Assembly (NCBI GenBank): GCA_041401985.1
Contig: JAWKTE010000001.1
Location: forward strand, 124,001-188,000
Direction: 5' to 3'
DNA length: 64,000 bases
DNA from: JACKHA01 sp041401985
GTDB taxonomy: Bacteria > Planctomycetota > Phycisphaerae > Phycisphaerales > UBA1924
A program made the position numbers and the translations under genes. The notes beneath the pieces were generated by a model that did not search any database, had not been told where the DNA came from, and saw only the letters and a program-made list of their open reading frames with translations. The stretch's first letter is position 1. Every line of letters begins with the position of its first letter. Of the stretch, positions 18,201 to 27,182 are shown piece by piece.

Positions 18201-19793
18201 TCAGCAGCCGGCGGCGAAGATGATCAGGTAGTAGAAGAAGTCGTCGTTGGTGATGACGCCGTTCGGGACGCCGTAGCCCGGCTGGCCAGAGACGGCGCCG
18301 GTGGTCAGGTCGGCGACGGCGAGGTTGCCGGCGGCGAACTGCTGGAGGTAGTAGAAGAAGTCATCGTTGGACACGACGCCGTTCGGCACGCCGTACCCGG
18401 GCTGGCCGGCGATCGCGCCGGTGGTCAGGTCGGGCTGGCAGGTCGGGCCGGCGGTGAAGACCTCGAGGCGCATGAACGCCTGGCCGATGGCCGTGGCTGC
18501 GCCGTTGCGCAGGTCGGCGGTGAAGTAGAGGTAGCCGTCGTCGGTCAGGAACGCGTCGTCGTTGTTGAACACGGACAGGAACGCGTCGTCGTCGAACAGG
18601 CCGTTGCCGTCGAGGTCGACGGGATCGCCCTCGCGGGCCACGACGGAGGTCACGCCGTTGCGGAGCATGAGCATGACGCCGTTGAGGTTGACGTCGATGT
18701 TGTCGGTCACGGCGCCGTAGACCACGTCGCCGGCGTTGTTCGAGACCATCGTGAAGAAGCAGTCGGAGAAGATGTCGTCGCTGAACGACTCGCCGGTGCC
18801 GATGTCCGGGATCAGCGTGTCGGTCATGGCGATGATGCTGCCGTTGAAGATCAGCCAGTCGATCTCGGTCACGTCGTAGTTGCCGCGGGCCATCCAGTCG
18901 CCCGAGGCCGACATGTAGACCTCGACGATGCCGGACAGGTCGATCAGATCGGGCAGGCCCGAGCCGGCGATCGGCTGGTTCTCCTGGAGCACGACGGTTC
19001 CGCTGACGACGGTGATGTCGTCGTCGGCCGTCAACGAGCCGAAATCGAGGTCGCCGTCAAGGATGTAGGCCGTGCCGTCGCCCGAGAACTGGGTGTCGCC
19101 GACGTCGAACACCTGCCACGCGGAGTTGCCGCCCAACGCCTGCCCGGCCGGCACCGTCACGCCCGCCTGGCCGATGATGGTGCTGCCCAGGAACACGAAG
19201 TCGTCCTGGGTGGTGGGCAGCAGGCCGACGGTCGCAGAGGCGCGGAAGAACACATCGCCGTTCTCAATGATGCCGTGCGAGTCGAGCGTGGAGCCGTACG
19301 CCTCGTCCGGAACGCCGGGGATCGGGTCGCCCTCGCGGGCCACGACCGAGAACAGGCCGCTGATCGCGTCGAACTTCACGACGATGTCGTCGATCGTGGT
19401 CGCCGCGTCGGTGTTGGTCCCGTAGGCGAACGACCCGGCGTTGTTGATGCCCATCTCGGTGTCGATGAACCCGTTGAGTTCCGGCAGGCCGGCCACGACC
19501 GGCGTGCCCTCGCGGGCCGCGATGCCCCACGTCGTGCCGGAGCCGACGATGATCACCTCGTCCTCGGCGGCGGCCAGATCGGTGATCGCGGAGATGATCC
19601 AGCGCGAGCCGTCCGGGCTGCGGTACGGCTTGTCGAACGACACGAAGATGTTGCCGGGGAACCCGGGCACCGAAGCGGACGCCTGGCCCGCCACGTCGCA
19701 CATGATGACCTCGGGGCCAACGGCGCACGCGGTGCCGGCGGCGGCAGCGATAGCCAACGCCGCGATGGCGGCACGAGTCGCACGAATCTGCAT
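18201..19793 (-). CDS. GC-type dockerin protein F, full-length paralogue of E
   Basis: 530 residues. The signal peptide MQIRATRAAIAALAIAAAAG is cleaved near ACAV. The repeated body matches protein E unit by unit (RSPDGSRWIISAITDLA, INNAGSFAYGTN, SASGDWMARGNY, TDDGYLYFTADLRNG), and the shared DPVDLDGNG.FDDDAFL shows a recent common origin. Two GC-type dockerin repeats end in IFAAGC; the first has FAAGN. ATG 19793 has AGAGAT immediately upstream and starts the signal peptide. E and F are adjacent, so this is a tandem duplication later given separate terminators. No catalytic residue pattern is visible; a structural or binding role outside the cytoplasm is likely. Confidence 0.88.
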   Translation of the reverse strand: MQIRATRAAIAALAIAAAAGTACAVGPEVIMCDVAGQASASVPGFPGNIFVSFDKPYRSPDGSRWIISAITDLAAAEDEVIIVGSGTTWGIAAREGTPVVAGLPELNGFIDTEMGINNAGSFAYGTNTDAATTIDDIVVKFDAISGLFSVVAREGDPIPGVPDEAYGSTLDSHGIIENGDVFFRASATVGLLPTTQDDFVFLGSTIIGQAGVTVPAGQALGGNSAWQVFDVGDTQFSGDGTAYILDGDLDFGSLTADDDITVVSGTVVLQENQPIAGSGLPDLIDLSGIVEVYMSASGDWMARGNYDVTEIDWLIFNGSIIAMTDTLIPDIGTGESFSDDIFSDCFFTMVSNNAGDVVYGAVTDNIDVNLNGVMLMLRNGVTSVVAREGDPVDLDGNGLFDDDAFLSVFNNDDAFLTDDGYLYFTADLRNGAATAIGQAFMRLEVFTAGPTCQPDLTTGAIAGQPGYGVPNGVVSNDDFFYYLQQFAAGNLAVADLTTGAVSGQPGYGVPNGVITNDDFFYYLIIFAAGC

Positions 19794-20066
19794 ATCTCTG
19801 TTCTCCCGGGGAGGGGGTGCGAGGCCCGCACCCGATCGCACACCGATCGGATGTTTGGCCCCGGCCGCGCGTGAGAACGCCACGGCTGGCGGAGTCCGCC
19901 CGGCACTAGTTTGGCAGGAACTTCCTGCATTTCAAGGGGTTCCGGGCATATCTTCGTGCGATTCCAGCGATGTCACGCCCCGCAGAATCACGAGTCCGCA
20001 CAAGACCCGATCACAACTTGATGGATCGGCGAAGCAAGTCGCCCAGCTTGCCAGGCAACCCTCGAC

Positions 20067-20104
20067 AAACAAAGCCGGCGGCGCGGCCGAGGCCGCGCCG
20101 CCGG
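20067..20104 (-). terminator. Intrinsic terminator after GC-dockerin gene G
   Basis: 14-bp perfect inverted repeat at 20075-20088 and 20091-20104; minus-strand tail TTTGTTT. Confidence 0.8.
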
Positions 20105-20149
20105 TGGCGTTCCGCATCCCATGATCCGAAAAAGCCCGACGAGCCCGGG

Positions 20150-20938
20150 TCAGCAGCCCTGGCTGAAGATCGCCAGGTAATAGAAGAAGTCGTCGTTGTT
20201 CACGATCCCGTTCGGCACGCCGTACCCCGGCTGCCCGGCGATCGCCCCGGTGGTCAGATCGGCGGCCAGGTCGTTGTTGGCGAAGATGAACAGGTAGTAG
20301 AAGAAGTCGTCGTTGTTCAGCACGCCGTCCGGCACGCCGAAGCCCGGCACGCCGGGGATGGCCCCGGTCGTCAGGTCCGGCTGGCACGAGGGTGTCCCCC
20401 CGGCGAACTCGAACGTCAGGTTGTCGATCGCCGGGGTGGTGCTCCCCACCGGCTCGATCACGACCCGGGCGATCGGCGTCGTGCCCGAGTTGACGAACAC
20501 GAACACGTCATCGCCCGCGACCTGGCCCAGGATGCTGTTGCCCGCGTCGTACGCGGTCATCTGGTCGATCCCGCCGGAGATCCCGATGATCGCCCCGACC
20601 TCGAACACGTCGTGCGTGAACATGAACTCGATCGTCGCCGACCCCGACGAGGCCAGCAGGTTCGGGGGCGTCCACGCCGGCGGCGTCGAGAACGACGTGC
20701 CCAGCAGCACCTCGTTCTTGTCGTTCACCGCGGGCGTGAACATCAGCCCCAGCGACGCGAACTCGTCGGTCAACTGCATCGTCTGGGACGCGAAAGTCGT
20801 CGGCGGCACGATCGGCACGTCGTCCGGCGTGCCCAGCATCCCGTCCGGGCCGGGGGCGGCCTCGAACCCGATCTCGCCGCCCATGGCCAGCGGCGCGGCC
20901 GCCACCAGGCCGCACACGAACATCAGCGAAGTCTTCAT
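20150..20938 (-). CDS. GC-type dockerin domain-anchored exported protein G
   Basis: 262 residues. The signal peptide MKTSLMFVCGLVAAAPLAMG is followed by a beta domain of about 160 residues with FEAAPGPDGMLGTPDDVPI, LTDEFASLGLMF and PAIDNLTFEFAGG. This pattern resembles choice-of-anchor or PEP-CTERM-associated domains that begin with a FE/FD..P motif. Two dockerin repeats close the protein; the last ends in FSQGC instead of FAAGC and the first uses VPDGVLNN, so this is the most divergent module of the seven. ATG 20938 has GGAG 8-11 nt upstream. It is the promoter-proximal gene of the block. Function unknown. Confidence 0.87.
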   Translation of the reverse strand: MKTSLMFVCGLVAAAPLAMGGEIGFEAAPGPDGMLGTPDDVPIVPPTTFASQTMQLTDEFASLGLMFTPAVNDKNEVLLGTSFSTPPAWTPPNLLASSGSATIEFMFTHDVFEVGAIIGISGGIDQMTAYDAGNSILGQVAGDDVFVFVNSGTTPIARVVIEPVGSTTPAIDNLTFEFAGGTPSCQPDLTTGAIPGVPGFGVPDGVLNNDDFFYYLFIFANNDLAADLTTGAIAGQPGYGVPNGIVNNDDFFYYLAIFSQGC

Positions 20939-21061
20939 GCTCTATCTCCTCCGGACAATCACGCGTGGAACCGGGCCGCACACCAGGCCCGGGACTCGCA
21001 GGATACCAGTCCTGCGCACGCCACACCATCGCCTTGGCCCGAGAACCCGGCCCCGATCGCG

Positions 21062-21724
21062 CTAAAAACCCGCCGCCCCCAGCCACTCGCTCGGCCTGGC
21101 GTCCAGCGCCTGCGCGATCGCCAGCAGGCTCTCCAGGCTCGGCATGTGCGCCCCCCGCTCCACGCTCGACAACTGGCTCACCGACACCCCGGACGCCTCC
21201 GACAGGTCCTTGAGCGTCCAGCCACGCTCGGTCCGCGCCAGGCGGATGTGCATCCCCAGCGCCTGGCGCAGCCGATCCTGCGGCCTCTGCCCCAGCCCCA
21301 GGCTCGACGCCGCCGACGCCAGGCACCTCCGAAGTTCCTCGATCGAGAACGGCTTGGCCAGGTAGTCGTACACGTCCTGCTTGAACGTCCGCCGCATGTC
21401 CTCCAGCGACGGGTACCCCGTCACCACGATCACGCACAGGCGCGACCACCGCCGCCGGATCTCCGCCAGCACCTCCGCCCCCGACTCCTGGCCCATCTTC
21501 ATGTCCAGCAGCACGACATCGGGCAGCCGCTCCTCGCACGCCGCGAAAAACGCCCGCGACGAGTGGGCCGTCCGCACGTCGTGCCCGTCGCTGGCGAGCA
21601 CCTCGCGGATGTACTCGCGGAAGTCGGGATCGTCGTCGAGCGAGAGAATCGACAACGCCGGCGCCGGCGCGCCCTGATCGCCCTCCTGCTCGCCCCCCGC
21701 CTTCTTCGCCCCCTTGTCGCTCAT
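21062..21724 (-). CDS. Response regulator with receiver domain and XRE-type HTH output
   Basis: 220 residues. The receiver domain (about 24-140) has the acidic pocket LDDDPD near residue 30, phospho-acceptor D74 in VVLLDMKMG, T102 in VVTGY and K124 in YLAKPF. The C-terminus (about 155-218) is a helix-turn-helix of the XRE/Cro class: IRLARTERGWTLKDLSEASG, then VSVSQLSSVERG. Most response regulators carry winged-helix, LuxR or Fis outputs; a receiver fused to XRE is uncommon. The start overlaps the stop codon of the upstream kinase gene by 4 nt (ATGA), so the two are translated as a coupled pair. The target genes are unknown; the adjacent dockerin block is one candidate by proximity only. Confidence 0.93.
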   Translation of the reverse strand: MSDKGAKKAGGEQEGDQGAPAPALSILSLDDDPDFREYIREVLASDGHDVRTAHSSRAFFAACEERLPDVVLLDMKMGQESGAEVLAEIRRRWSRLCVIVVTGYPSLEDMRRTFKQDVYDYLAKPFSIEELRRCLASAASSLGLGQRPQDRLRQALGMHIRLARTERGWTLKDLSEASGVSVSQLSSVERGAHMPSLESLLAIAQALDARPSEWLGAAGF

Positions 21725-23571
21725 CGCGTGCCTCCGTGCCGGGCCCCGGCGTCGGCGTCCGCCCTCGCTCGCTCGCCGCCCTCGTCGCCGACCATCCCAT
21801 CATCCCGCGCCGCACGATCAAACCCGACCGCCGCGCCAGCCCCAGAGACCGGACGCTGCGGCATCAGGACCTCGAACACCGCCCCACTGCGCCCATCGGT
21901 CCGGTTCTTGGCCAGGATCACCCCGCCGTGCTCCCGCACGATCCCCTCGGAAACCGCCAGCCCCAGCCCGGTGCCGCGGGCGTCGAGAGTCGTCGACGCG
22001 AACGGCTCGAACAGGCGGGGCAGCACGTCGGGATCGATCCCCGGCCCATCGTCCACCACCGTGATCGTTGCCCACGCCCCATCGTCGCGCTCGTGCAGTT
22101 CCGCGTTGATCGCAACGTGCCCGACCGACGCGCCGGCGTTCGCGCCGCGGCTCGCGCCCTCGCCACGCCGGATCGCATCCACCGCGTTCCGCGTCAGGTT
22201 TACCAGCACCTGCACCATCCGATCGGCGTCGCACTCGATCACCAGGTCGTCGGGCACACGCACGTCCATCGCGATGTCGCCCGCCTCGCGATCGAGCCGC
22301 GCCAGCGTCATCGCCTCCTCGGCCAGTTCCCGAAGCCGCGCGGGACGCGACTCCGGCGGGCGGACGCGCGCAAAGTCCAGCAGGCTCTCGCCCAGCCGCT
22401 CCAGCCGCTTGACCACTCGGAGCATCAGCGCCGCCTGCGCCGGGTCCATGCCCGCCCGCGGCGCCCCGCTGAGCCGCTCCACCAACCCCTTGAGCACCGC
22501 CAGCGGCGTGTTCAGTTCGTGCGCGATCCCCGCCGACATCATCCCCAGGCTCGCAAGGCGATCCGCGTCCCTCAGATTCTGCTGGGCCCGCTCCAGCAGG
22601 TGGTTCTTGCGTTTCAGGTCCGTCGCGACCCGCTCGATCTCCGCCAGCGCCGCCGCAAGGGCCGACTCGTGCTCCCGCAGCGCCCGGATCGACTCGTTCC
22701 GCGACCGCATGATCTCGCCGAGTTCGTCCCGCGGGATCAGCGCCTCGGGGATCTGCTCCTGCCCGCGCCGCCCCGCCCGGACCGCCTCGTCGGCCTCGCG
22801 CATCCGGCGGATCGGGTCGTACACGTGCTGGGGCATCACGAACACCTCCAGCGCCAGCGCCACCAGCCCGTACACGGCCAGGAGCGCAACCACCAGCAGC
22901 ACGAACAACTGCACCACCGCCTCGCGCGCCTCGCCGATCCGGGCCGTGACCACCGCGAACCGCTCGGCATCCGCGCCACCCCCGGGCCGTGCCGCATCGC
23001 CCGCCGCGACCGCCCGACTCGAACCCGTCGCCGCCGGCAACCGCATCACAAGCGTCACCGGCTCGCCCCCCGCGTCCGGGCGCACGATCTCCGACCCCGC
23101 CGCCCGCACGCGCGCGGCCACATCCTCCGAGATGCCCACCTGCCCCGGCGTGCCGACGCGCAGCGTCGTCCCCTCTCCCCCAACCGACGCCACAAACGCC
23201 TCCGCGTCCCCGCCGTTCTCGACGAACCGCGCCAGCCCACGCAGCAGCAGCGTCCCCTCATCGACCTCCGCCCGGTCCATGATCTTCGCCACCGCCGGCC
23301 GCAGCGACACCAGCAGGATCGCCGCCAACGCCAGCGAGAAGCACGTGTGCAGCACGATCAGTTTCTTGCGGATCCGCATCCCGCCAAGCAGCCCGCCCGG
23401 CGGACGCCCGGCGCGGGCCTGCGTTCCGGCGCGAGCGTCCGCGGCAAGAACCTCGGCAACCGGCGCGCCATCGGCGATCCCCGGACCGTCGGCGTGGCCA
23501 AGGCCATCGCCCCGGCGCGCGTCATCGCCGCCCGCGCTGCCCCGCCCGCCTTGTGAACCCCGCTCGCCCAT
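21721..23571 (-). CDS. Membrane sensor histidine kinase, partner of the receiver-XRE regulator
   Basis: 616 residues. A first hydrophobic helix (about 71-93) starts after MRIRKKL, a sensing region of about 140 residues follows, a second helix lies at about 222-245, then a HAMP-like linker and coiled coil. The H-box is GIAHELNTPLAVLKG with phosphorylated His about residue 351; the N-box is NLTRNAVDAIR, the G1 box DDGPGIDPDVL and the G2 box GTGLGLAVSEG. It is complete and of normal domain order. The first 64 residues are Gly/Ala/Asp-rich and precede the first helix, so ATG 23379 is an alternative start; 23571 is kept because TAGGGT lies 9 nt upstream. The ligand is unknown. Confidence 0.92.
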   Translation of the reverse strand: MGERGSQGGRGSAGGDDARRGDGLGHADGPGIADGAPVAEVLAADARAGTQARAGRPPGGLLGGMRIRKKLIVLHTCFSLALAAILLVSLRPAVAKIMDRAEVDEGTLLLRGLARFVENGGDAEAFVASVGGEGTTLRVGTPGQVGISEDVAARVRAAGSEIVRPDAGGEPVTLVMRLPAATGSSRAVAAGDAARPGGGADAERFAVVTARIGEAREAVVQLFVLLVVALLAVYGLVALALEVFVMPQHVYDPIRRMREADEAVRAGRRGQEQIPEALIPRDELGEIMRSRNESIRALREHESALAAALAEIERVATDLKRKNHLLERAQQNLRDADRLASLGMMSAGIAHELNTPLAVLKGLVERLSGAPRAGMDPAQAALMLRVVKRLERLGESLLDFARVRPPESRPARLRELAEEAMTLARLDREAGDIAMDVRVPDDLVIECDADRMVQVLVNLTRNAVDAIRRGEGASRGANAGASVGHVAINAELHERDDGAWATITVVDDGPGIDPDVLPRLFEPFASTTLDARGTGLGLAVSEGIVREHGGVILAKNRTDGRSGAVFEVLMPQRPVSGAGAAVGFDRAARDDGMVGDEGGERARADADAGARHGGTR

Positions 23572-23613
23572 CGATCATCAACCCTACGCCGCCGGGCAAC
23601 CCCGCCCCATCCC

Positions 23614-23619
23614 TACCCT
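23614..23619 (+). promoter_or_regulatory. -10 hexamer (TACCCT) of rsmB
   Basis: TACCCT followed by 7 nt and a GTG start at 23627; no Shine-Dalgarno sequence. The divergent kinase start lies only 55 bp away. Confidence 0.4.
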
Positions 23620-23626
23620 CCCGACC

Positions 23627-25067
23627 GTGCCACGCCGCGGCCCACCGCCAAGCAAGCGCCCCGCCGAAACCGCCCCGCCGCGCGACGCCCGCGACGCCGC
23701 CTGCCGCGCGCTCGCCGCCCAGGCCCGCGCCTTCCCCCTGCTCATCCCGACGCCGCCGGACACCGCCGGCCTCGAGCCCCGCGAGGCCGCGCTGGCCCAC
23801 GCCATCCACGACGCTGCCATCCGGCGCTGGCTCACGCTCTCGTTGCTGATCGAGCACGCCGGCGGACGCCCCATGGGCGATCTCGAACCCGCCATCCGGG
23901 CCGTGCTGCTCGCCGGCGCCGCCCAGTTGCTCCTGCTCGACCGCATCCCCGCGCACGCGGCCATCGACCAGAGCGTCGAATGGGCCAAACGCCGCATCCG
24001 CCCGAAGGCCGGCGGCCTCGTCAACGCCGTGCTCCGCCGCGTGAACGACCTCATCGCACGCGATGCCGATGGAGCGCCGACGACGCGCGAGCGCTGGTCC
24101 GACAAACGCGACGCGATCCCCATGCCCGACGGCACGGCCCGCGCCCTCGCCGCCGAAGCCCTGCCCGAAGACCCGCTCGACCGCCTGAGCATCGCGACCA
24201 GCATCCCCTGCCGCGTCCTCGATCGATGGAACGAGAACGCATCATCGGACCGGTCGCAAGCACACACACGCACCCGCGCCCTGCACGCCCTCGTCCACCC
24301 CCCCACCATCCTCAACACGCGCCACGCCGATCCCAGCGGCCCACCGCTCCCCGACTCCCTCTCGCCACACGCCGAGGCATCCCACCACGACTGGACCGGC
24401 ACCCATCGCGAATTGAGCGCCCTGCTCGAATCACGCGCCGACATCTGGGTCCAGGACGCGGCCTCCTCCGCCTCCGTCCTGCTCGCCCGCGACGCATGGA
24501 CGAACGCCCCCACCCGCAACGCCGCGAACCCCGAACCCAGACTCATCGCCGACGTCTGCGCCGGCCAGGGCACCAAGACCCGCCAACTCGCCGCCCTCTT
24601 CCCCGACGCCGAGATCCTCGCCACCGACACCGACCCCGCCCGCCTCGCCACGCTCCGCGCCACGTTCGCCGACCACCCGCGCGTCCGCGCCGTCACGCGC
24701 GACGAGCTCGCCGCCGATGCCCTGGCCCGCTGCGACCTGGTCCTGCTCGACGTGCCCTGCTCGAACACCGGCGTGCTGCCCCGCCGACCCGAGGCCCGCT
24801 ACCGCCTCACCGACCGCACGCTCGAACGCATGAGCGAAGTCCAGCGACAGATCGGCGCCGACTCGATCCCCCTACTCTCCCGCGCCGGCGCATCCTCTAC
24901 GCCACCTGCAGCCTCGAGCCCGAAGAGAACCAGGCCATGGCCCGTTGGTTCGCCCGCTGGCACAACCTCCGCGAACTCGCCTCCAGACGATCGAACCCGC
25001 CGGCCTGCCCGGCGATCCCGCCTCCCACTACCGCGACGGCTCCTTCGCCGTGCTGCTGGGTCGCTGA
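23627..25067 (+). pseudogene. rsmB: 16S rRNA (cytosine-967-C5)-methyltransferase RsmB, two apparent frameshifts
   Basis: RsmB methylates C967 of 16S rRNA using S-adenosylmethionine. The N-terminal NusB-like domain (DARDAACRALAAQ, PAHAAIDQSVEWAKRR, GGLVNAVLRRV) and the Rossmann methyltransferase domain (DVCAGQGTKTRQLAALFP, VLLDVPCSNTGVLPRRPEARYRL with the catalytic-region PC) are intact in one frame to about 24880. The next conserved block, RILYATCSLEPEEN (second catalytic TCS), is in the -1 frame, and the end (IEPAGLPG, HYRDGSFAVLLGR) in the -2 frame, so one base appears missing near 24880-24888 and another near 24975-24985. All blocks are well conserved despite the shifts. Start GTG 23627 is inferred from the -10 box and NusB boundary. 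Reconstructed length is about 480 residues, slightly long for the family. Confidence 0.85.
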
Positions 25068-25126
25068 CCCCGCCCCCACCCCGCTACACTTGTCCCGCAA
25101 CAGGCCGAGCCAGGGGCGTCATCCAC

Positions 25127-25580
25127 ATGAATCTCGTGGACATCCTCACCATCGAGTGCGTCAAGGTCCCCCTCGAGTCGAAGGACAAGCGGGGCGTGAT
25201 CGAAGAACTCGTGGACCTGCTCGCCGCCGCGGGCCAGGTCGCGAGTCCCCAGACGCTCCGCGACGGTCTGGAGCCGCGAGCAGACCCGCACCACCGGCAT
25301 CGGGCACGGGCTGGCCATCCCGCACGGCAAGGCCGCCGGCATGAAGTCGCTTGCGATGGCCGTCGGCAAACCCGCCGAACCGCTCGACTTCGAGGCCATC
25401 GACAACAAGCCCGTCCGCCTGGTCGTCCTGCTGGCCAGCCCGCCGGACAAAACCAGCGACCACATCCAGGCCCTGGCCCGCATCTCGCGCCTCATGACCG
25501 TCGAGGACTTCCGCACGAAGATCTACGAGGCCCAGACCGCCGAGGAAGTCTTCGAACTCATCAAGTCGCGCGACGCCTGA
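25127..25580 (+). pseudogene. PTS EIIA (PtsN/fructose type) domain protein, one apparent frameshift
   Basis: Single-domain EIIA of about 150 residues, the phospho-transfer or regulatory module of PTS. The first 48 codons (MNLVDILTIECVKVPLESKD, then VIEELVDLLAAAGQV) read cleanly from ATG 25127. One extra C at about 25274-25275 shifts the frame, after which the active-site region GHGLAIPHGKAAG (phosphorylated His) and LVVLLASPPDKTSDHIQALA follow in the +1 frame to the stop at 25580. Because the downstream residues are perfectly family-like, the insertion is either very recent or a sequencing error. TACACT at 25084-25089 is a plausible -10 box with a leader of about 30 nt. It starts 59 nt after rsmB. 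A regulatory PtsN role is likelier than sugar uptake because no EIIB or EIIC gene is present. Confidence 0.8.
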
Positions 25581-25685
25581 GGTTCCACACATCCAGCATG
25601 CTGGAAGGCACGCGCCTAACACGCCGGGTGCCGTGGTCACGGCTCCGCGTGACCACGCGAACACCGCGCATCGCCCGCCCGTCGA

Positions 25686-27017
25686 TCATCCACCGCGGCC
25701 CGAGCGGGGCGCGTCCGCATCACCATCGCCGTCCGCCTCAGTCGCCTCCGGCATCACCGCGGCCCGCCACTGCGCATCCAGATCCTCGAACGACAGCCCC
25801 AGCACGTCCGCCGTCGCCTCGTCGATGCTCGCCCCTGTCGCCATCGCGCGCAGCCACTCGTTGCGTTCCGAGACGCCGAAGTGCTCGGTGATGTACGCGA
25901 TCATGTGCTCGCCCTGGCGATACACGTTCGCGCTGAACCGCGGGTCGAAGTTGTAGAAGTCCGCCAGTTCGCCCCACGCCGGCAGGCGCCCCTGCTGCCC
26001 CCACGCCCGGATCTGGCGGTCCACGCTCTCGGGCATCGCCCGCGCGCGGGCCGGGTCGGCGTCCGCCTCGTCGTAGTCCGCCCGGTACGCACGCGACACA
26101 AAGTCCGCCACGCCCTCGAGCGTCCACCACGGCATGTTGTTGGCCTCCGCTCCCAGCCAGAACGTCGCCGCGTGCCCGTACTCGTGCGCCAGCAGCCCGT
26201 CCATCGAGCGAGGCCCGCCCGTCCGCCGCCCCGTGATCTTGATCGATTCGCCCGGCTCGTTCCAGCCCGACAGCCCCGCGACGTACGACAGATAGATCGA
26301 CGCCTGCAGGTGCTGCATGTCCCCGTAGATCTTCACCGCCTGCACGTGCTCCGAGTTGTCGGACTGCATCTGCGCATCGACGTGCGCGCGGATCGGCGGC
26401 AGCGCCTCCACGACCAGCGACGCCAGTTCCCGCCAGTTCGGGCTGTACATCACCCGCGTCGTCCCGTGCTCCAGCACCTCCCACGCCTCGCCCGCATACA
26501 GCATCCAGGGACGACCCTCGGCGTCCGCCATCGCCCCGGGGATCGCCGCTGACAGCGACGCGTCCTCCGAGTGCAGCGGCGTGAACCACGCCCGATAGCG
26601 GATCGTGCGCGCCTCATACGGCCCGCCCTCGCCGATCCAGTCGCCGGGCGTGTACCGCATCTCAATGTCCGCCCGAATCGACTCACGCCCGTCCGGACCC
26701 ACCCACTCCTGGGGCTCCGAAACCAGCACCATGTCGAACGCCGCGGGCACGCCGCGCTCAAGGTCCTTGGCCCAGTTGATCTGCTCCTGGACGAACACCG
26801 GGTCCGTGTGGTCGATCAGCGCGACGTAGGCGTCCTGATCGCCCGCCATCACCGCCCGCTCCATTCGACCGAACAGGCTCTCGATCTGGTCGGCGACCCC
26901 GGCCACACCAGACACGAGCGACGCGGCGTCCCCGCCGACTCCGAGAGCCGGGGAACCGCCGCCGCTGAGAGCCACGAGCGAGACGGAAGCGATGGCGACG
27001 AGTCGGTGGTTTGGCAT
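25686..27017 (-). CDS. Exported gluzincin-type zinc metallopeptidase (peptidase MA-like)
   Basis: 443 residues. A signal peptide follows MPNHRLVAIASVSLVALSGG. The zinc site is LAHEYGHAATF with HEYGH at about residues 278-282, and the third ligand is likely the Glu of WWTLEGVADFVSRAYR about 22 residues later, the spacing of gluzincins (HExxH...E). The C-terminus has YRQGEHMIAYITEHFG and an acidic, Gly-rich tail. This matches the collagenase-like or peptidase_MA_2 group of unknown substrate. ATG 27017 is preferred over the in-frame codon at 27170 because the signal peptide begins there; AACAAT lies 5 nt upstream, a weak match to the leaderless pattern. It stands alone between EIIA and the PEP-CTERM genes. 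Confidence 0.85.
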   Translation of the reverse strand: MPNHRLVAIASVSLVALSGGGSPALGVGGDAASLVSGVAGVADQIESLFGRMERAVMAGDQDAYVALIDHTDPVFVQEQINWAKDLERGVPAAFDMVLVSEPQEWVGPDGRESIRADIEMRYTPGDWIGEGGPYEARTIRYRAWFTPLHSEDASLSAAIPGAMADAEGRPWMLYAGEAWEVLEHGTTRVMYSPNWRELASLVVEALPPIRAHVDAQMQSDNSEHVQAVKIYGDMQHLQASIYLSYVAGLSGWNEPGESIKITGRRTGGPRSMDGLLAHEYGHAATFWLGAEANNMPWWTLEGVADFVSRAYRADYDEADADPARARAMPESVDRQIRAWGQQGRLPAWGELADFYNFDPRFSANVYRQGEHMIAYITEHFGVSERNEWLRAMATGASIDEATADVLGLSFEDLDAQWRAAVMPEATEADGDGDADAPRSGRGG

Positions 27018-27081
27018 CGCCCATTGTTCCCGCGCAGCCGACCCGAGGTTGCGACCAGCCAATCCGTCCGAACACTGCCGC

Positions 27082-27122
27082 AAAAAAGCCACGACCCCCG
27101 AGAGATCCCGGGGGCCGTGGGC
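27082..27122 (-). terminator. Intrinsic terminator after PEP-CTERM gene 1
   Basis: Long G/C-rich inverted repeat 27088-27122 with an AGAGATC-type loop; minus-strand tail of six T. It separates the PEP-CTERM gene from the metallopeptidase gene. Confidence 0.8.
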
Positions 27123-27182
27123 TTGGACTGAATCAGATGAGTGCCGCGGGCAGAACCCGCACGTGCTCATCGTGCTCGGGCA

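Noticed and set aside
9854..19874. Very long plus-strand frames opposite the dockerin genes
   Set aside because: They are antisense shadows rich in Val/Gly/Asp produced by high G+C; all real motifs are on the minus strand.
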